A stretch of 64,000 bases of DNA from an uncultured Clostridia bacterium (GTDB lineage Bacteria; Bacillota; Clostridia; Oscillospirales; Acutalibacteraceae): the NCBI GenBank assembly GCA_904399395.1, contig CAJFPJ010000068.1, positions 29,366 to 93,365 of the forward strand. The letters are read 5' to 3'. The notes under the pieces were generated by a model. It saw nothing but the letters and a program-made list of their open reading frames with translations. It was not told the origin of the DNA and did no database searches. Below, piece after piece: positions 1-8,121 of this stretch; the stretch's first letter is position 1; each line of letters opens with the position of its first letter. Both the position numbers and the translations under genes were made by a program.

Positions 1-169
1 GGGGCTCCAGGCGAATCCAGTCGAAGATGCCCAGGCTCATAACATTGCAGCCGGCTTCCTTCATCAGGACAATGTCTTGTTCCAGAATGTCGGGGCGGTC
101 CAGCCACTGGCCGGGGTTGTAATCCCCGCCGTGCAGAAGTGCGGGAAATTTTGGTGTGGTATGTTTCAT
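1..169 (-). CDS. Beta-galactosidase, GH42 family (5' end only)
   Basis: The first 56 codons of a minus-strand gene are present and the rest lies beyond the window. The peptide contains LLHGGDYNPGQW near the start and then an EQDIVLMKEAG/SLGIFDW stretch. This is the N-terminal strand of the TIM barrel of glycoside hydrolase family 42, which hydrolyses terminal beta-galactosides. The start ATG is preceded by GGAGG at proper spacing on the minus strand. Substrate cannot be judged from this fragment. It appears to be transcribed away from the malic enzyme gene's end, in the same direction. Confidence 0.8.
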   Translation of the reverse strand, partial: MKHTTPKFPALLHGGDYNPGQWLDRPDILEQDIVLMKEAGCNVMSLGIFDWIRLEP

Positions 170-250
170 AAACCTGTAAATCCTCCCTGTTGCAGAGGCC
201 GCATCCTATTCACGTTCTCTGCGGTTTCTGTTTTTAAGGGTAAGCTTCTG

Positions 251-1423
251 TCAAATCCGGGCCACACCGGAATCACGGGCGGCTTTGGCGACAGCAGCGG
301 CTACCTTGGGAACCACATTTTTATCCAGCGCACTGGGCAAAATATTTTCCTTGGAAAGTTCCTTTTCCGGGATGAAGTCTGCAATGGCCTTTGCGGCAGC
401 TGCCTGCATTTCATCGTTGATGTCCCTGGCTCTGGCATCCAAAGCACCGCGGAATATACCGGGGAAAGCCAACACGTTGTTGATCTGGTTGGGGAAATCG
501 CTCCGTCCGGTGCCTACCACGGCGGCGCCTGCGGCCAGGGCTTCATCCGGCATGATTTCGGGAGTGGGATTAGCCATGGCAAAAATCATGGGCTCTCGAT
601 TCATGGTGCGGATCATATCCCCGGTCAGCATTTTGGGAGCGGAAACGCCCACAAAGAGATCCGTTCCCGGAAGCACATCCTTCAGAAGGCCTTTGCACCG
701 GCGGGGATTGGTCTTTTCTGCCAGAGCGGCGTGGGCTTCGCTCAGTGAGGGATCGCCTGCTACCAGAGCGCCGTTTTTGTCACACATAATGATATCTCGG
801 ATGCCGATTTTCATAAGGAAAGTGGCGATGGCGGTCCCGGCGGCTCCAGCGCCGTTGATGACGGCCTTTGTTTCCTCCAGTTTCCGGCCGGTAAGGCGAC
901 AGGCGTTGATGACGGCCGCGGCTACTACTACGGCAGTACCGTGCTGATCGTCGTGGAAAACAGGAATATCGCAGCATTCCTTAAGGCGGCGCTCAATTTC
1001 AAAACAGCGGGGAGCGGCAATATCTTCCAGATTAATGCCTCCGAAACTTCCTGCCAGAAGACTTATGGTACGGACAATTTCATCCACGTCCTTAGAACGG
1101 ATGCAGAGGGGGACGGCATCCACACCGCCGAAAGCTTTGAAAAGGGCGCATTTTCCCTCCATAACGGGCATGCCCGCTTCTGGACCAATATCCCCAAGCC
1201 CTAAAACGGCGGTTCCGTCTGTTACCACGGCTACAAGATTGGAACGCCGGGTTAACTCCCAGCTTTGGTTGGGATCTTTTTGAATTTCCAGGCAGGGCTG
1301 TGCTACCCCCGGCGTATACGCCAGAGAAAGATCTTCCCGTGTCTCCAGAGGAGCGCGGCAGATCATTTCTATTTTTCCCTTCCATTCCCGGTGTAGGCGA
1401 AGAGACTCCGCAGCATAATCCAT
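251..1423 (-). CDS. Malic enzyme (NAD(P)-dependent malate dehydrogenase, oxaloacetate-decarboxylating)
   Basis: This enzyme converts L-malate to pyruvate and CO2 with reduction of NAD(P), linking C4 acids to pyruvate. The 390-residue protein is the short prokaryotic form. SLAYTPGVA carries the catalytic tyrosine near residue 37, GMPVMEGKCALFK the catalytic lysine near 90, and FHDDQHGTAVV the metal-binding acidic residues near 160. A Rossmann motif GAGAAGTA lies near 195. An ATG nine bases further upstream abuts the GAGGA ribosome site, so the ATG at 1423 is the better start. Cofactor preference cannot be read from sequence alone. Confidence 0.93.
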   Translation of the reverse strand: MDYAAESLRLHREWKGKIEMICRAPLETREDLSLAYTPGVAQPCLEIQKDPNQSWELTRRSNLVAVVTDGTAVLGLGDIGPEAGMPVMEGKCALFKAFGGVDAVPLCIRSKDVDEIVRTISLLAGSFGGINLEDIAAPRCFEIERRLKECCDIPVFHDDQHGTAVVVAAAVINACRLTGRKLEETKAVINGAGAAGTAIATFLMKIGIRDIIMCDKNGALVAGDPSLSEAHAALAEKTNPRRCKGLLKDVLPGTDLFVGVSAPKMLTGDMIRTMNREPMIFAMANPTPEIMPDEALAAGAAVVGTGRSDFPNQINNVLAFPGIFRGALDARARDINDEMQAAAAKAIADFIPEKELSKENILPSALDKNVVPKVAAAVAKAARDSGVARI

Positions 1424-1432
1424 AGTATTCAT

Positions 1433-1745
1433 TCCTCGCTTTTTTCTGATTGTGGTTTTTATGATTTTGATAGATCGGCTGGGAACATATATCCTGCAAT
1501 CACCTGAAAAACAGCTCCTCCCAGCTTCTTTTAGTATACGGTCATTTTAAAAGAAGTGCAAGGCCGGTTCTTGAGGCGCAGTTCGAAAAAAAGCGTGATA
1601 TATGCGGGTAGTTCCGCCTATTCTACTGAAAAAAGGATATTGAACTCTTGTTTCGGCAAAGAAATTTTGCCATTATTATACTGGATTACGTCATCACGTA
1701 CTCGAAACGCACGGATTTCCTGTATCATACAGTAGGGTGATTTTT
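1433..1745. other. Divergent intergenic region with two short inverted repeats
   Basis: This gene-free stretch separates the malic enzyme start from the small XRE regulator. It holds a GGCAAA/TTTGCC inverted repeat at 1655-1671 and a TACGT/ACGTA repeat at 1687-1700. Both lie just upstream of the regulator start and could be operators. I see no convincing promoter with both boxes at the right spacing. Confidence 0.35.
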
Positions 1746-1988
1746 ATGGGTATGAAGGAAGCTGTTGTGCAGCGCATCTGCACAATATGCCAACAACGGA
1801 ACATCGCACTCAATCAACTTGCCAATATTTCCGGCGTAACCCCCTCCACCATTTATAGCTTTATGCGGTCCGACCGAAAGGATATTGGAATTGTTACGCT
1901 CAAGAAGCTGTGCGACGGTTTGGAAATCTCTATGGAGGAGTTTTTCCATGATTCCAGTTTTGAAAACCTGGGGCCGGAAGTGAAATAA
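1746..1988 (+). CDS. Small XRE/Cro-type helix-turn-helix regulator
   Basis: An 80-residue protein that is almost entirely one HTH_3 domain. A helix with QLANISGVTPSTIYSFM forms the helix-turn-helix around residues 25-45. It is followed by VTLKKLCDGLEISMEEFF, the usual fourth and fifth helices of minimal phage-repressor-like regulators. A GTG at 1737 overlaps the AGGGTG ribosome site, so the ATG at 1746 is preferred. There is no effector domain. It stands alone, and a strong terminator follows. Targets are unknown; autoregulation through the nearby palindromes is plausible. Confidence 0.85.
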   Translation: MGMKEAVVQRICTICQQRNIALNQLANISGVTPSTIYSFMRSDRKDIGIVTLKKLCDGLEISMEEFFHDSSFENLGPEVK

Positions 1989-2029
1989 ATAGCCCCCCGC
2001 CGGCTGGTGAAGACGGCGGCAGATATGCA

Positions 2030-2066
2030 GGACCGCCTCCGCGACATTTCGCGGGGGCGGTTTTAT
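2030..2066 (+). terminator. Rho-independent terminator after the XRE regulator
   Basis: A GC-rich stem of the form CCGCCTCCGCGA / TCGCGGGGGCGG is followed by TTTTATT. It closes the small regulator gene. Confidence 0.8.
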
Positions 2067-2094
2067 TGTAAAGAAACTGTTTTTCTGCTATGAT
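2066..2094 (+). promoter_or_regulatory. Sigma-A-type promoter TTGTAA-17-TATGAT
   Basis: A -35 box TTGTAA at 2066-2071 and a -10 box TATGAT at 2089-2094 are separated by 17 bases. They lie directly behind the terminator and upstream of the DUF5058 membrane-protein operon. The 5' leader would be about 465 bases. Confidence 0.5.
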
Positions 2095-2188
2095 GTAAAA
2101 AGAAAATAAAAAAGCTTCCCCTTACTACCGGGGCAGATTGGCTTTCTATGCGCCCAGAGCAGCGTTTATCATAAGCGGGAAACATACT

Positions 2189-2521
2189 ATGGAGAAAAAG
2201 AGCAACGGTGGGGAGAATGCTTCTGTTTCCTTGAAGGATATTTGTTCCTGTCAGGAAACATATAATAGAAATTGCCACCGAAAGGCTGTGACCAATACTC
2301 TCTTCAGAAATTCTATTTCGGCTCCGGCTGTTACTTTTGTGCAGGCCAGCACAGCCCGGAATTTTCCCAAATTCTCGATTGATATCCCCATCTTGTTCGA
2401 CGCGCTTGTATATCAGGCTGTGATTCTCAAAAAATATCTGGCATCAGCTCAGGGGAAAGCCCTGGAAAAGCAACTTATTTCGCTGCACCCCCGGAATCCC
2501 ATGGGTGCGCCGGCGGATTGA
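2189..2521 (+). CDS. Doubtful ORF of unknown function in the leader of the DUF5058 operon
   Basis: An open frame of about 110 codons begins MEKKSNGG and ends just before the DUF5058 gene. It has no recognisable domain, no membrane segment and only a weak ribosome site (AGCGGGA). Composition is unremarkable. It may be a real small protein, or the 2100-2566 stretch may be an untranslated leader. Apart from the promoter I see nothing else in this interval. I list it because the frame stays open through most of a 470-base leader. Confidence 0.25.
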   Translation: MEKKSNGGENASVSLKDICSCQETYNRNCHRKAVTNTLFRNSISAPAVTFVQASTARNFPKFSIDIPILFDALVYQAVILKKYLASAQGKALEKQLISLHPRNPMGAPAD

Positions 2522-2566
2522 GGAGTATATTATACACATACATACGGAAAGGAGAATATTGCGGTT

Positions 2567-3298
2567 ATGGATTTCAAGAACAGTCAATTTATGTTTATTT
2601 TAGGAGGTCTTGTAGGCACTTTTGTGATTGCCCAATCCTTGTATTTTCTCATAAAAGCTCTGCGGCGGGGAAAGGCGTTGGGAATCACAGGCTCTGTCAT
2701 CAAAAAGACAATTTTTTCCAGCGCAGTTTTTGCGGTTTTACCATCCATATCCATTTTGATTGGGCTTATCGGCCTGACAAGTGCTTTGGGTCTTCCCCTT
2801 CCTTGGATACGTCTGAGCGTTCTGGGGGCTGTTACGTATGAACTGCCGGCGGCTACTACTGCCCTTAACGCATTGGGCCAGAGCATTGCGGATCCCATCA
2901 CGGATCCGGCAGCCTTCACAGCTGTGGCATGGGTTATGACGCTGGGCTGTATTACACCATTGATTATCATCCCCCTGTTTTTAAAAAAGATCCAGGGCGG
3001 TATCCATAAGCTACAGAAACGGGATATGAAATGGGGCGATCTGTTCATTACAGCTCTGTTTTTGGGTATGATTTCCGCCTTCCTGGGTATGGGAATTTCC
3101 GACGGCCTGCTTTCTATCCTGACGCTTCTCACATCCGCTCTTTTCATGGGAATCTGCGGCATTTTTGTCAAAGTTCGAAAAGTCAAATGGCTGGAAAATT
3201 TCGCCCTGCCTATCAGCATGCTGGGGGCCATGGCCTGTTCTATTTTGTATGCGAATATCCTGCCAGCTAATCTGCTGCCTGCGGGACTCTGGGATTAA
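2567..3298 (+). CDS. DUF5058 family integral membrane protein
   Basis: A 243-residue, very hydrophobic protein with about six predicted membrane helices, near residues 9-28, 46-70, 118-140, 158-178, 181-200 and 212-232. The order of segments and the loop with ITDPAAFTAVAWVMTLGC resemble the DUF5058 family, which has no established function. A ribosome site AAAGGAG precedes the ATG. The next gene starts 12 bases later and is also a polytopic membrane protein. The two probably form a heteromeric membrane complex or transporter serving the M20 peptidase encoded third. That role is inference from context. Confidence 0.75.
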   Translation: MDFKNSQFMFILGGLVGTFVIAQSLYFLIKALRRGKALGITGSVIKKTIFSSAVFAVLPSISILIGLIGLTSALGLPLPWIRLSVLGAVTYELPAATTALNALGQSIADPITDPAAFTAVAWVMTLGCITPLIIIPLFLKKIQGGIHKLQKRDMKWGDLFITALFLGMISAFLGMGISDGLLSILTLLTSALFMGICGIFVKVRKVKWLENFALPISMLGAMACSILYANILPANLLPAGLWD

Positions 3299-3310
3299 GG
3301 AGGGAAAATC

Positions 3311-3979
3311 ATGAAAGAATCTGTGAATAAAACCTATGAAGACCAGGTTCATCTGTATGGAAGGATCTGGATGGTGGGCGCCCTGATCGTGATGGTGATG
3401 GTGCCGGTTTCCATGTGCATCTATTTTGGTGCTTGGCCCGATCCCCTGGCGGTTCTCAAGGGGCTTCTGGGAGTGGCCCCTATTTATTGGACTGTCTGTT
3501 CTATCGAAGTCTTCACATACGCACCTATGCTGGGAAGCGGCGGCACATATCTGGCCTTTGTTACGGGCAACATCACCAATCTGAAAGCGCCGGCGGCCAT
3601 CAATTCCATGGAGGCGGCTAAGGTAAAACCTGGCAGCGAAGAAGGGGAAGTGATCTCTACCATCGCTATCGCCACCACCTCCATTGTCACTACTCTGATC
3701 CTAGCTTTGGGTGTGCTTCTATTTTCCCAGCTTACACCGATTCTGGAGTCCCCCGTTTTAAAGCCGGCCTTTAAAATGATTCTTCCAGCCCTTTTCGGCG
3801 GCCTGGGTGTTGTGTATATTTCTAAAAATTGGAAAATCGCCGTGGCACCGTTGGCATTCATGATTGTTCTGTTCCTGATTGTGCCTTCCCTGGCTTCTTC
3901 CGTCAGCGTGCTGGTGCCGGTGGGAGCGTTGGTAGCCATAGGTGTGGCCAGGATCCTTTATAAGAAAGGCAAGGTGTAA
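3311..3979 (+). CDS. Polytopic membrane protein, partner of the DUF5058 protein
   Basis: A 222-residue protein with about six membrane helices. Helix one (residues 17-38) is followed by an AWPDPLAVLKG loop, and later helices lie near 47-70, 122-143, 157-172, 175-195 and 198-215. Two loops with GSGGTYLAFVTGNITNLK and a central charged segment KPGSEEGE are distinctive. I do not recognise a characterised family. Its tight spacing to the DUF5058 gene (12 bases) and the M20 peptidase gene (3 bases) argues for a three-gene operon whose products work together, possibly in export or uptake of an acylated amino acid or peptide. Confidence 0.7.
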   Translation: MKESVNKTYEDQVHLYGRIWMVGALIVMVMVPVSMCIYFGAWPDPLAVLKGLLGVAPIYWTVCSIEVFTYAPMLGSGGTYLAFVTGNITNLKAPAAINSMEAAKVKPGSEEGEVISTIAIATTSIVTTLILALGVLLFSQLTPILESPVLKPAFKMILPALFGGLGVVYISKNWKIAVAPLAFMIVLFLIVPSLASSVSVLVPVGALVAIGVARILYKKGKV

Positions 3980-3982
3980 TCT

Positions 3983-5428
3983 ATGGGATGGTTTCTGCTG
4001 GGAGTTTTGTGTCTTCTTTTGCTGTTGATTGCTGTGCTCTTGATTCGGGCTGCTCTTTTTAAGCCCAAAGGGGAAAAGAACGCACCGGGGAAGGATACGG
4101 GCATCGATCACGACCGGGCGGTGGAGCATCTGGCCAAAATGGTCCGCATTCCCACGGTTTCTTCCAGAAAAGAGGAAGAAGTGGATGAAAAGGCTTTTGA
4201 GGATTTCCGAAACCTGCTGGAAGAACTCTATCCCCGGGTGACGGCTGCATGCCCTCGGGAGCGGATCGGCAAAAGTGGCATTCTTTACCACTGGAAGGGA
4301 AAGAATCCCGGAGACCCTTCTGTGCTGATGGCACATTATGACGTAGTGCCTGCAGGGGATCTTTCTGCCTGGAAGAAGTCTCCCTTCAGTGGGGAGGTGG
4401 ATGCAGAGGGCGTTCTTTGGGGCAGAGGAACGTTGGATACAAAGGGCACACTCTGTGGGATTCTTGAGGCGGCGGAGACTCTGTTGGAACAGGGATATGT
4501 CCCGGAACGGGATGTGTATTTTTCATTCTCTGGGGACGAGGAGATTATGGGCCCCAGTGCTCCTTCCATTGTGGAGGAGCTTCACAGACGCGGAATACAT
4601 CCCGCTCTGGTGTTGGATGAGGGCGGCGCCGTTGTGGAAGGGGCCTTTCCAGGTGTGAAGGAAAAAACGGCTGTGGTAGGCGTTTGTGAAAAGGGACAGA
4701 TGGATGTGGAGTTTTCCATAAAAAGCAAAGGGGGACACACTTCGGCGCCTCCTGTGAAAACGCCTCTGGCGGCCCTTTCTAGGGCCGTCTGCCGCATTGA
4801 GAAGCACCCCTTCCCGGCGGTTCTCACGCCTGCAGCTAGGGATATGTTTGATACCTTGGGGCGATATTCCTCTTTTGGAATGAAGATCATCTTCGCAAAT
4901 CTTTGGCTTTTCCTGCCACTGCTGAAAAAAATCTGCACCGTCTCTGGTGGTGAATTAAACGCCCTCATGCGCACAACCTGCTGCTTTACAGTGGCGGAGG
5001 GAAGCCAGGCGCTCAACGCCATCCCCACGAAAGCCAAAATGTGCGCTAATTTAAGGCTTATCCGTGGGAATTCCATGGAATACTGCATCGACTATCTGAA
5101 AAAAATTGTTGGAGATGAGGATATTGAGGTGCGATGCCTTCAGGGGAATGACGCTTCTCCGTATTCGCCCTCAGAAGGCCCTGCCTGGGAGATTGTCCGC
5201 TCAGCTATAGGAGAAACCTGGCCAGAGGCAGTTACGGCTCCTTATATGATGATGGCCTGCAGCGATTCCAGGCATTTTTGCAGGATAAGTGAAAACGTTC
5301 TTCGTTTTTCGGCCATGGAACTTTCCAAGGAGGAACGAGGATTGATCCATGGGCTGAACGAGCGGGTTCCCAGTGAGAAAGTGGGAAAAGCGGCGGACTT
5401 CTTTTGGCGGATCCTCAAACAATGTTGA
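3983..5428 (+). CDS. Membrane-anchored M20 family metallopeptidase (PM20D1/carboxypeptidase S-like)
   Basis: A 481-residue zinc hydrolase with an N-terminal membrane anchor at residues 2-24. Metal ligands follow the M20 pattern: His in LMAHYDVVPAG near 118, Asp in GRGTLDTKG near 150, the Glu-Glu pair in SFSGDEEIMG near 185, Asp in VLDEGG near 212, and His in LIHGLNERV near the C terminus. A dimerisation or lid domain sits between. The long form with an anchor resembles PM20D1/carboxypeptidase S, enzymes acting on N-acyl amino acids or dipeptides. Substrate is not determinable here. It is third in an operon with two membrane proteins. Confidence 0.88.
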   Translation: MGWFLLGVLCLLLLLIAVLLIRAALFKPKGEKNAPGKDTGIDHDRAVEHLAKMVRIPTVSSRKEEEVDEKAFEDFRNLLEELYPRVTAACPRERIGKSGILYHWKGKNPGDPSVLMAHYDVVPAGDLSAWKKSPFSGEVDAEGVLWGRGTLDTKGTLCGILEAAETLLEQGYVPERDVYFSFSGDEEIMGPSAPSIVEELHRRGIHPALVLDEGGAVVEGAFPGVKEKTAVVGVCEKGQMDVEFSIKSKGGHTSAPPVKTPLAALSRAVCRIEKHPFPAVLTPAARDMFDTLGRYSSFGMKIIFANLWLFLPLLKKICTVSGGELNALMRTTCCFTVAEGSQALNAIPTKAKMCANLRLIRGNSMEYCIDYLKKIVGDEDIEVRCLQGNDASPYSPSEGPAWEIVRSAIGETWPEAVTAPYMMMACSDSRHFCRISENVLRFSAMELSKEERGLIHGLNERVPSEKVGKAADFFWRILKQC

Positions 5429-5524
5429 TTGGCTGCTTCCACTCCGGCGTAGTGCCGAAGTTTTCCAGCCTAACAGCAAATATAGAAATTGTTCAGCAGG
5501 CGCATCTGAATCGCCTGGGAAAGG

Positions 5525-6325
5525 TTGGGTAAAAAGGTGCTCTCCTTATGCTTTGTTTCTTCCGCGGCGGCGGTGGCAGTGTCGGCAGCTGTGCTGATAG
5601 CAGTAGCTTTCTTTGCTTTTCCGTCTCTAGGTATCCTATATACACTCCTTCTCCTTCTGATAGTGGAGCTCTTTTCCTCCGGCCTGATACGCCGGATTTC
5701 GATGAAGGAACTCTCTAAAATTGGCTCCGCTTTATTTGAACGGTGTGATCCGGATGCGTATATTCATGAAAATGAGAGGCTGCTTCGCCGCCTTTTTCGC
5801 CGCAGTCGTTATTATGCCACTGTAAAGAGTAATCTGGCAGTCGGCTACTATTCCCGGGGAGAGGTAGAAAGGGGAGTGGCTCTTTGCCAGGAGCTTATCC
5901 AGGAAAAAGAAGGAACTCCAGGGGCTTCCATCCTTCCTATCCTGTATATGAATCTTTGCACCATGCTTCTGAGTCAGAGCCGCCTGGAAGAGGCGGAGAC
6001 GAGCTTTCACAGAGCCTATGAGTTGGTGGTAAAATTCCCTGAAAACACTCCGGTGGGAAGACAGTACCGCTGGCAGATGAACCTGTTGGAGCTCCGGAGG
6101 CGTGTAATGAACGGGGCTCCCAGTGATTGTGAGGCGCAGTTACTGCAGCGTTTTACCCGGGCGGCCTCTCCCTATGAAAAGGTCAATATCCAACACTTGC
6201 TATCCATCCTTTACCGGCAAAATGGAGAAGAAGGAAAATACTTGGCCTCTCTCCGATACATAGCAGAAAACGGAAATTGCCTTTATATTGCCAAGGAAGC
6301 GGTAAAATCCTTGGAGGAACTGTAA
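5525..6325 (+). CDS. Membrane-anchored TPR-like protein of unknown function
   Basis: A 266-residue protein. Two hydrophobic segments near residues 10-32 and 36-55 anchor it. The rest is alpha-helical with tetratricopeptide-like repeats, for example NLAVGYYSRGEVERGVALCQEL near 103-124 and a repeat with LEEAETSFHRAYEL around 155. Such domains usually scaffold protein contacts. The start is uncertain: the open frame begins at a TTG touching the AAAGG site, and a GTG at 5537 is better spaced. It follows the M20 peptidase by about 100 bases and may belong to that operon. Confidence 0.6.
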   Translation: MGKKVLSLCFVSSAAAVAVSAAVLIAVAFFAFPSLGILYTLLLLLIVELFSSGLIRRISMKELSKIGSALFERCDPDAYIHENERLLRRLFRRSRYYATVKSNLAVGYYSRGEVERGVALCQELIQEKEGTPGASILPILYMNLCTMLLSQSRLEEAETSFHRAYELVVKFPENTPVGRQYRWQMNLLELRRRVMNGAPSDCEAQLLQRFTRAASPYEKVNIQHLLSILYRQNGEEGKYLASLRYIAENGNCLYIAKEAVKSLEEL

Positions 6326-6347
6326 AAATTATTTTTTCTGTTATGTA

Positions 6348-6385
6348 AAATGTCCCTGCGGGAATCACAAATTCCTGCAGGGACA
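6348..6385. terminator. Bidirectional hairpin between convergent genes
   Basis: A stem TGTCCCTGCGGGAAT / ATTCCTGCAGGGACA lies between the TPR gene and the convergent lipoprotein gene. T-rich sequence is present on the minus-strand side (TTTTAC), so it mainly serves the lipoprotein transcript. Confidence 0.6.
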
Positions 6386-6445
6386 TCTGATGTTATGGGA
6401 AAGATTTGGCGGTTCACGCAAATTAAAAAATCTCAAGTTTGGAAA

Positions 6446-7018
6446 CTATGAGGCAGAGGCTTCAGCTAGAATGGAGAAAGAATTCTCCACAGTGTCGGCA
6501 TCAATAACCATGGATGCATATGCATCGGCGGTGCTTTCCTCTGCGAAATCCACGTACGCTCGGCTGATGGGGAGCACATAACAGTATGCTGTATCCCCGG
6601 CCTTTCCGAGATAGTGAATGAGAGAAGAATCATAACTGGAGCCGTATTCGCCCCACCATTGAGACGTAACCACATAAATGCGAAGTAGAGGATTTTCCCT
6701 ATCGCTTCTAAAGATGAAATCGATCTGAGAATAAGAGGATTCGTCTTCCTCCTGTTCTCCGTGAGAAACCACAATCTTATATTCGTCCGCGGGCCATTCC
6801 TGTGGAATCGTAAAGGAAAATCCCAACTCTTGGTTGGTATATATTTTGGGTTGTTTTCCCGAAGAAGCATATGCTTTGGAAAAACCAGAAGAATCCTCCG
6901 ATGATTTCTCTTGTGAAGTCACGCTCTGTGTTCCCGCTTCAGGTGGGGAAGAGGAAGAACATGCCCACATAAGAAGAAAACATCCTGCAAGAAGGAGGAT
7001 ATACAGCAGTTTTTTCAT
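6446..7018 (-). CDS. Putative lipoprotein of unknown function
   Basis: A 190-residue secreted protein starting MKKLLYILL. Two cysteines could be lipidated: LAGC at residue 13, which matches the lipobox best, and Cys20 followed by a serine run, which gives a more usual signal length. A Ser/Gly/Glu-rich linker follows, then a globular domain with LGFSFTIPQEW, reminiscent of PsbP-like or DUF lipoprotein domains in Firmicutes. A longer open frame begins upstream, but AAGGGAG is placed seven bases before the chosen ATG. A good promoter lies at 7084-7112. Function is unknown. Confidence 0.75.
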   Translation of the reverse strand: MKKLLYILLLAGCFLLMWACSSSSPPEAGTQSVTSQEKSSEDSSGFSKAYASSGKQPKIYTNQELGFSFTIPQEWPADEYKIVVSHGEQEEDESSYSQIDFIFRSDRENPLLRIYVVTSQWWGEYGSSYDSSLIHYLGKAGDTAYCYVLPISRAYVDFAEESTADAYASMVIDADTVENSFSILAEASAS

Positions 7019-7083
7019 ATGATCTCCCTTCTGAATAGCAGCATAATGCAAGAATTTTCGACAAATGCGGAAAAATATGCTTT

Positions 7084-7112
7084 ATTATAGAACGATTCTT
7101 TAAAATAGTCAA
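7084..7112 (-). promoter_or_regulatory. Promoter TTGACT-17-TATAAT for the lipoprotein gene
   Basis: On the minus strand a -35 TTGACT (7107-7112) and a perfect -10 TATAAT (7084-7089) are 17 bases apart. They lie about 70 bases upstream of the lipoprotein start, in an AT-rich divergent region. Confidence 0.7.
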
Positions 7113-7320
7113 TGAATCTACATAAATTGAAATAGTCGTTACAAAATTGTGATATTTTATAGGGGGTTTAGATAGAAGTGTAGCAGAAAATCACGCAAAT
7201 TCAAGAAGTCTAACTAAAATATTTTACTATAATAGAATATAAAATGCATAAAAATGTAAAAGTAAAAAATTCCTAGATTAAAAGAATCTTTGTAATGAAG
7301 AGAAAAAGGAGAGAAAGAGG

Positions 7321-7764
7321 ATGCGGATTTGGATTGATGCCGATGGATGCCCGGTGCGAAAGCTTGTTTTGCGAATCGCCGAAGAGTTCGCAATAGAGGT
7401 AATACAGGTAGCCGACCGGAGCCACGAATTCAGAGAAGGAACGGCGGTTCTGGTAGATATAGGAGCGGATAGCGCGGAGTATTATATTATCAGTAAGGCT
7501 CGGCCGGGGGATCTGATGATTACCCAGGATTATGGTGCAGCTGCGCTAGCCCTTGGAAAAGGCCTTCGGGTCATGGATCAGAACGGACGGGAATATACAG
7601 AAGCTAACATCGATGGGCTCTTGTTTGAAAGAGCTCTTTCTGATAAAATCCGGCGTGCTGGGGGCAGGACTGCTCATATGAAAAAGAGGAGAAAAGAGGA
7701 TGATATTTGCTTTGTTGGGGCCCTTCGCAGCTTACTTCAAGAAATTTCTGAGAATGGGAAATAG
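7321..7764 (+). CDS. YaiI/YqxD family protein (UPF0178, DUF188)
   Basis: A 147-residue protein that covers the whole DUF188 family. The opening IWIDADGCPVRKL and the mid-protein DLMITQDYGAAALAL carry the conserved aspartates of a PIN-like nuclease fold. HMKKRRKEDD and the C-terminal F-L segment complete the family signature. The biochemical role of the family is not established; nuclease activity is a fold-based inference. It has a GGAGAAAGAGG ribosome site immediately upstream and appears to be monocistronic. Confidence 0.92.
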   Translation: MRIWIDADGCPVRKLVLRIAEEFAIEVIQVADRSHEFREGTAVLVDIGADSAEYYIISKARPGDLMITQDYGAAALALGKGLRVMDQNGREYTEANIDGLLFERALSDKIRRAGGRTAHMKKRRKEDDICFVGALRSLLQEISENGK

Positions 7765-7847
7765 TGGGCTTTTATTGGTCCATAGGATGACTTTTCGGTA
7801 ATTAGTATTTGGTCTGTTGGTAAATTATATTCTTTTCACTTGATATA

Positions 7848-7875
7848 TTGACTTTTCTATGCATTATGCTATAAT
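7848..7875 (+). promoter_or_regulatory. Promoter TTGACT-16-TATAAT upstream of the flavoprotein leader
   Basis: A -35 TTGACT at 7848-7853 and a perfect TATAAT at 7870-7875 are separated by 16 bases. Transcription would start near 7882, giving a leader of about 240 bases before the COG2509 gene. Confidence 0.7.
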
Positions 7876-7881
7876 AAATCC

Positions 7882-8121
7882 GTTTGTGTCAGAAACTGAA
7901 ATATATAGCTGGCATGAACGGGCGGGATAGTTTCTTCCAAATCACCTATTTAGAAGAAACTGAGGGATACATTATAAAGGTGGAATATGCGTATTAGAAA
8001 TGGATGAATAGAGTAAACCGCACTTATTTTGGGGAAAATCAACACACAGGGGATTTTGCTGCAGTTTTGAAAAAACCAGTGTAGCCGCAGAATCCTTGCG
8101 AGCAGAAAGAAGGTTTATTAT
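7882..8121 (+). promoter_or_regulatory. Structured 5' leader with competing pairings
   Basis: The leader contains a 9-bp stem AGTTTCTTC (7929-7937) / GAAGAAACT (7953-7961) with a 15-base loop. A second copy of the pairing strand, AGAAACTGA at 7891-7899, lies near the transcript start and can pair with the same TAGTTTCTT. The two pairings exclude each other, as in a switch. Further weak complementarity (AAAATC / GATTTT) lies near 8037-8065. I could not match it to a known riboswitch class. Confidence 0.4.

Noticed and set aside
285..947. Long plus-strand open frame opposite the malic enzyme
   Set aside because: It is an antisense shadow of a confidently identified gene and has no ribosome site.
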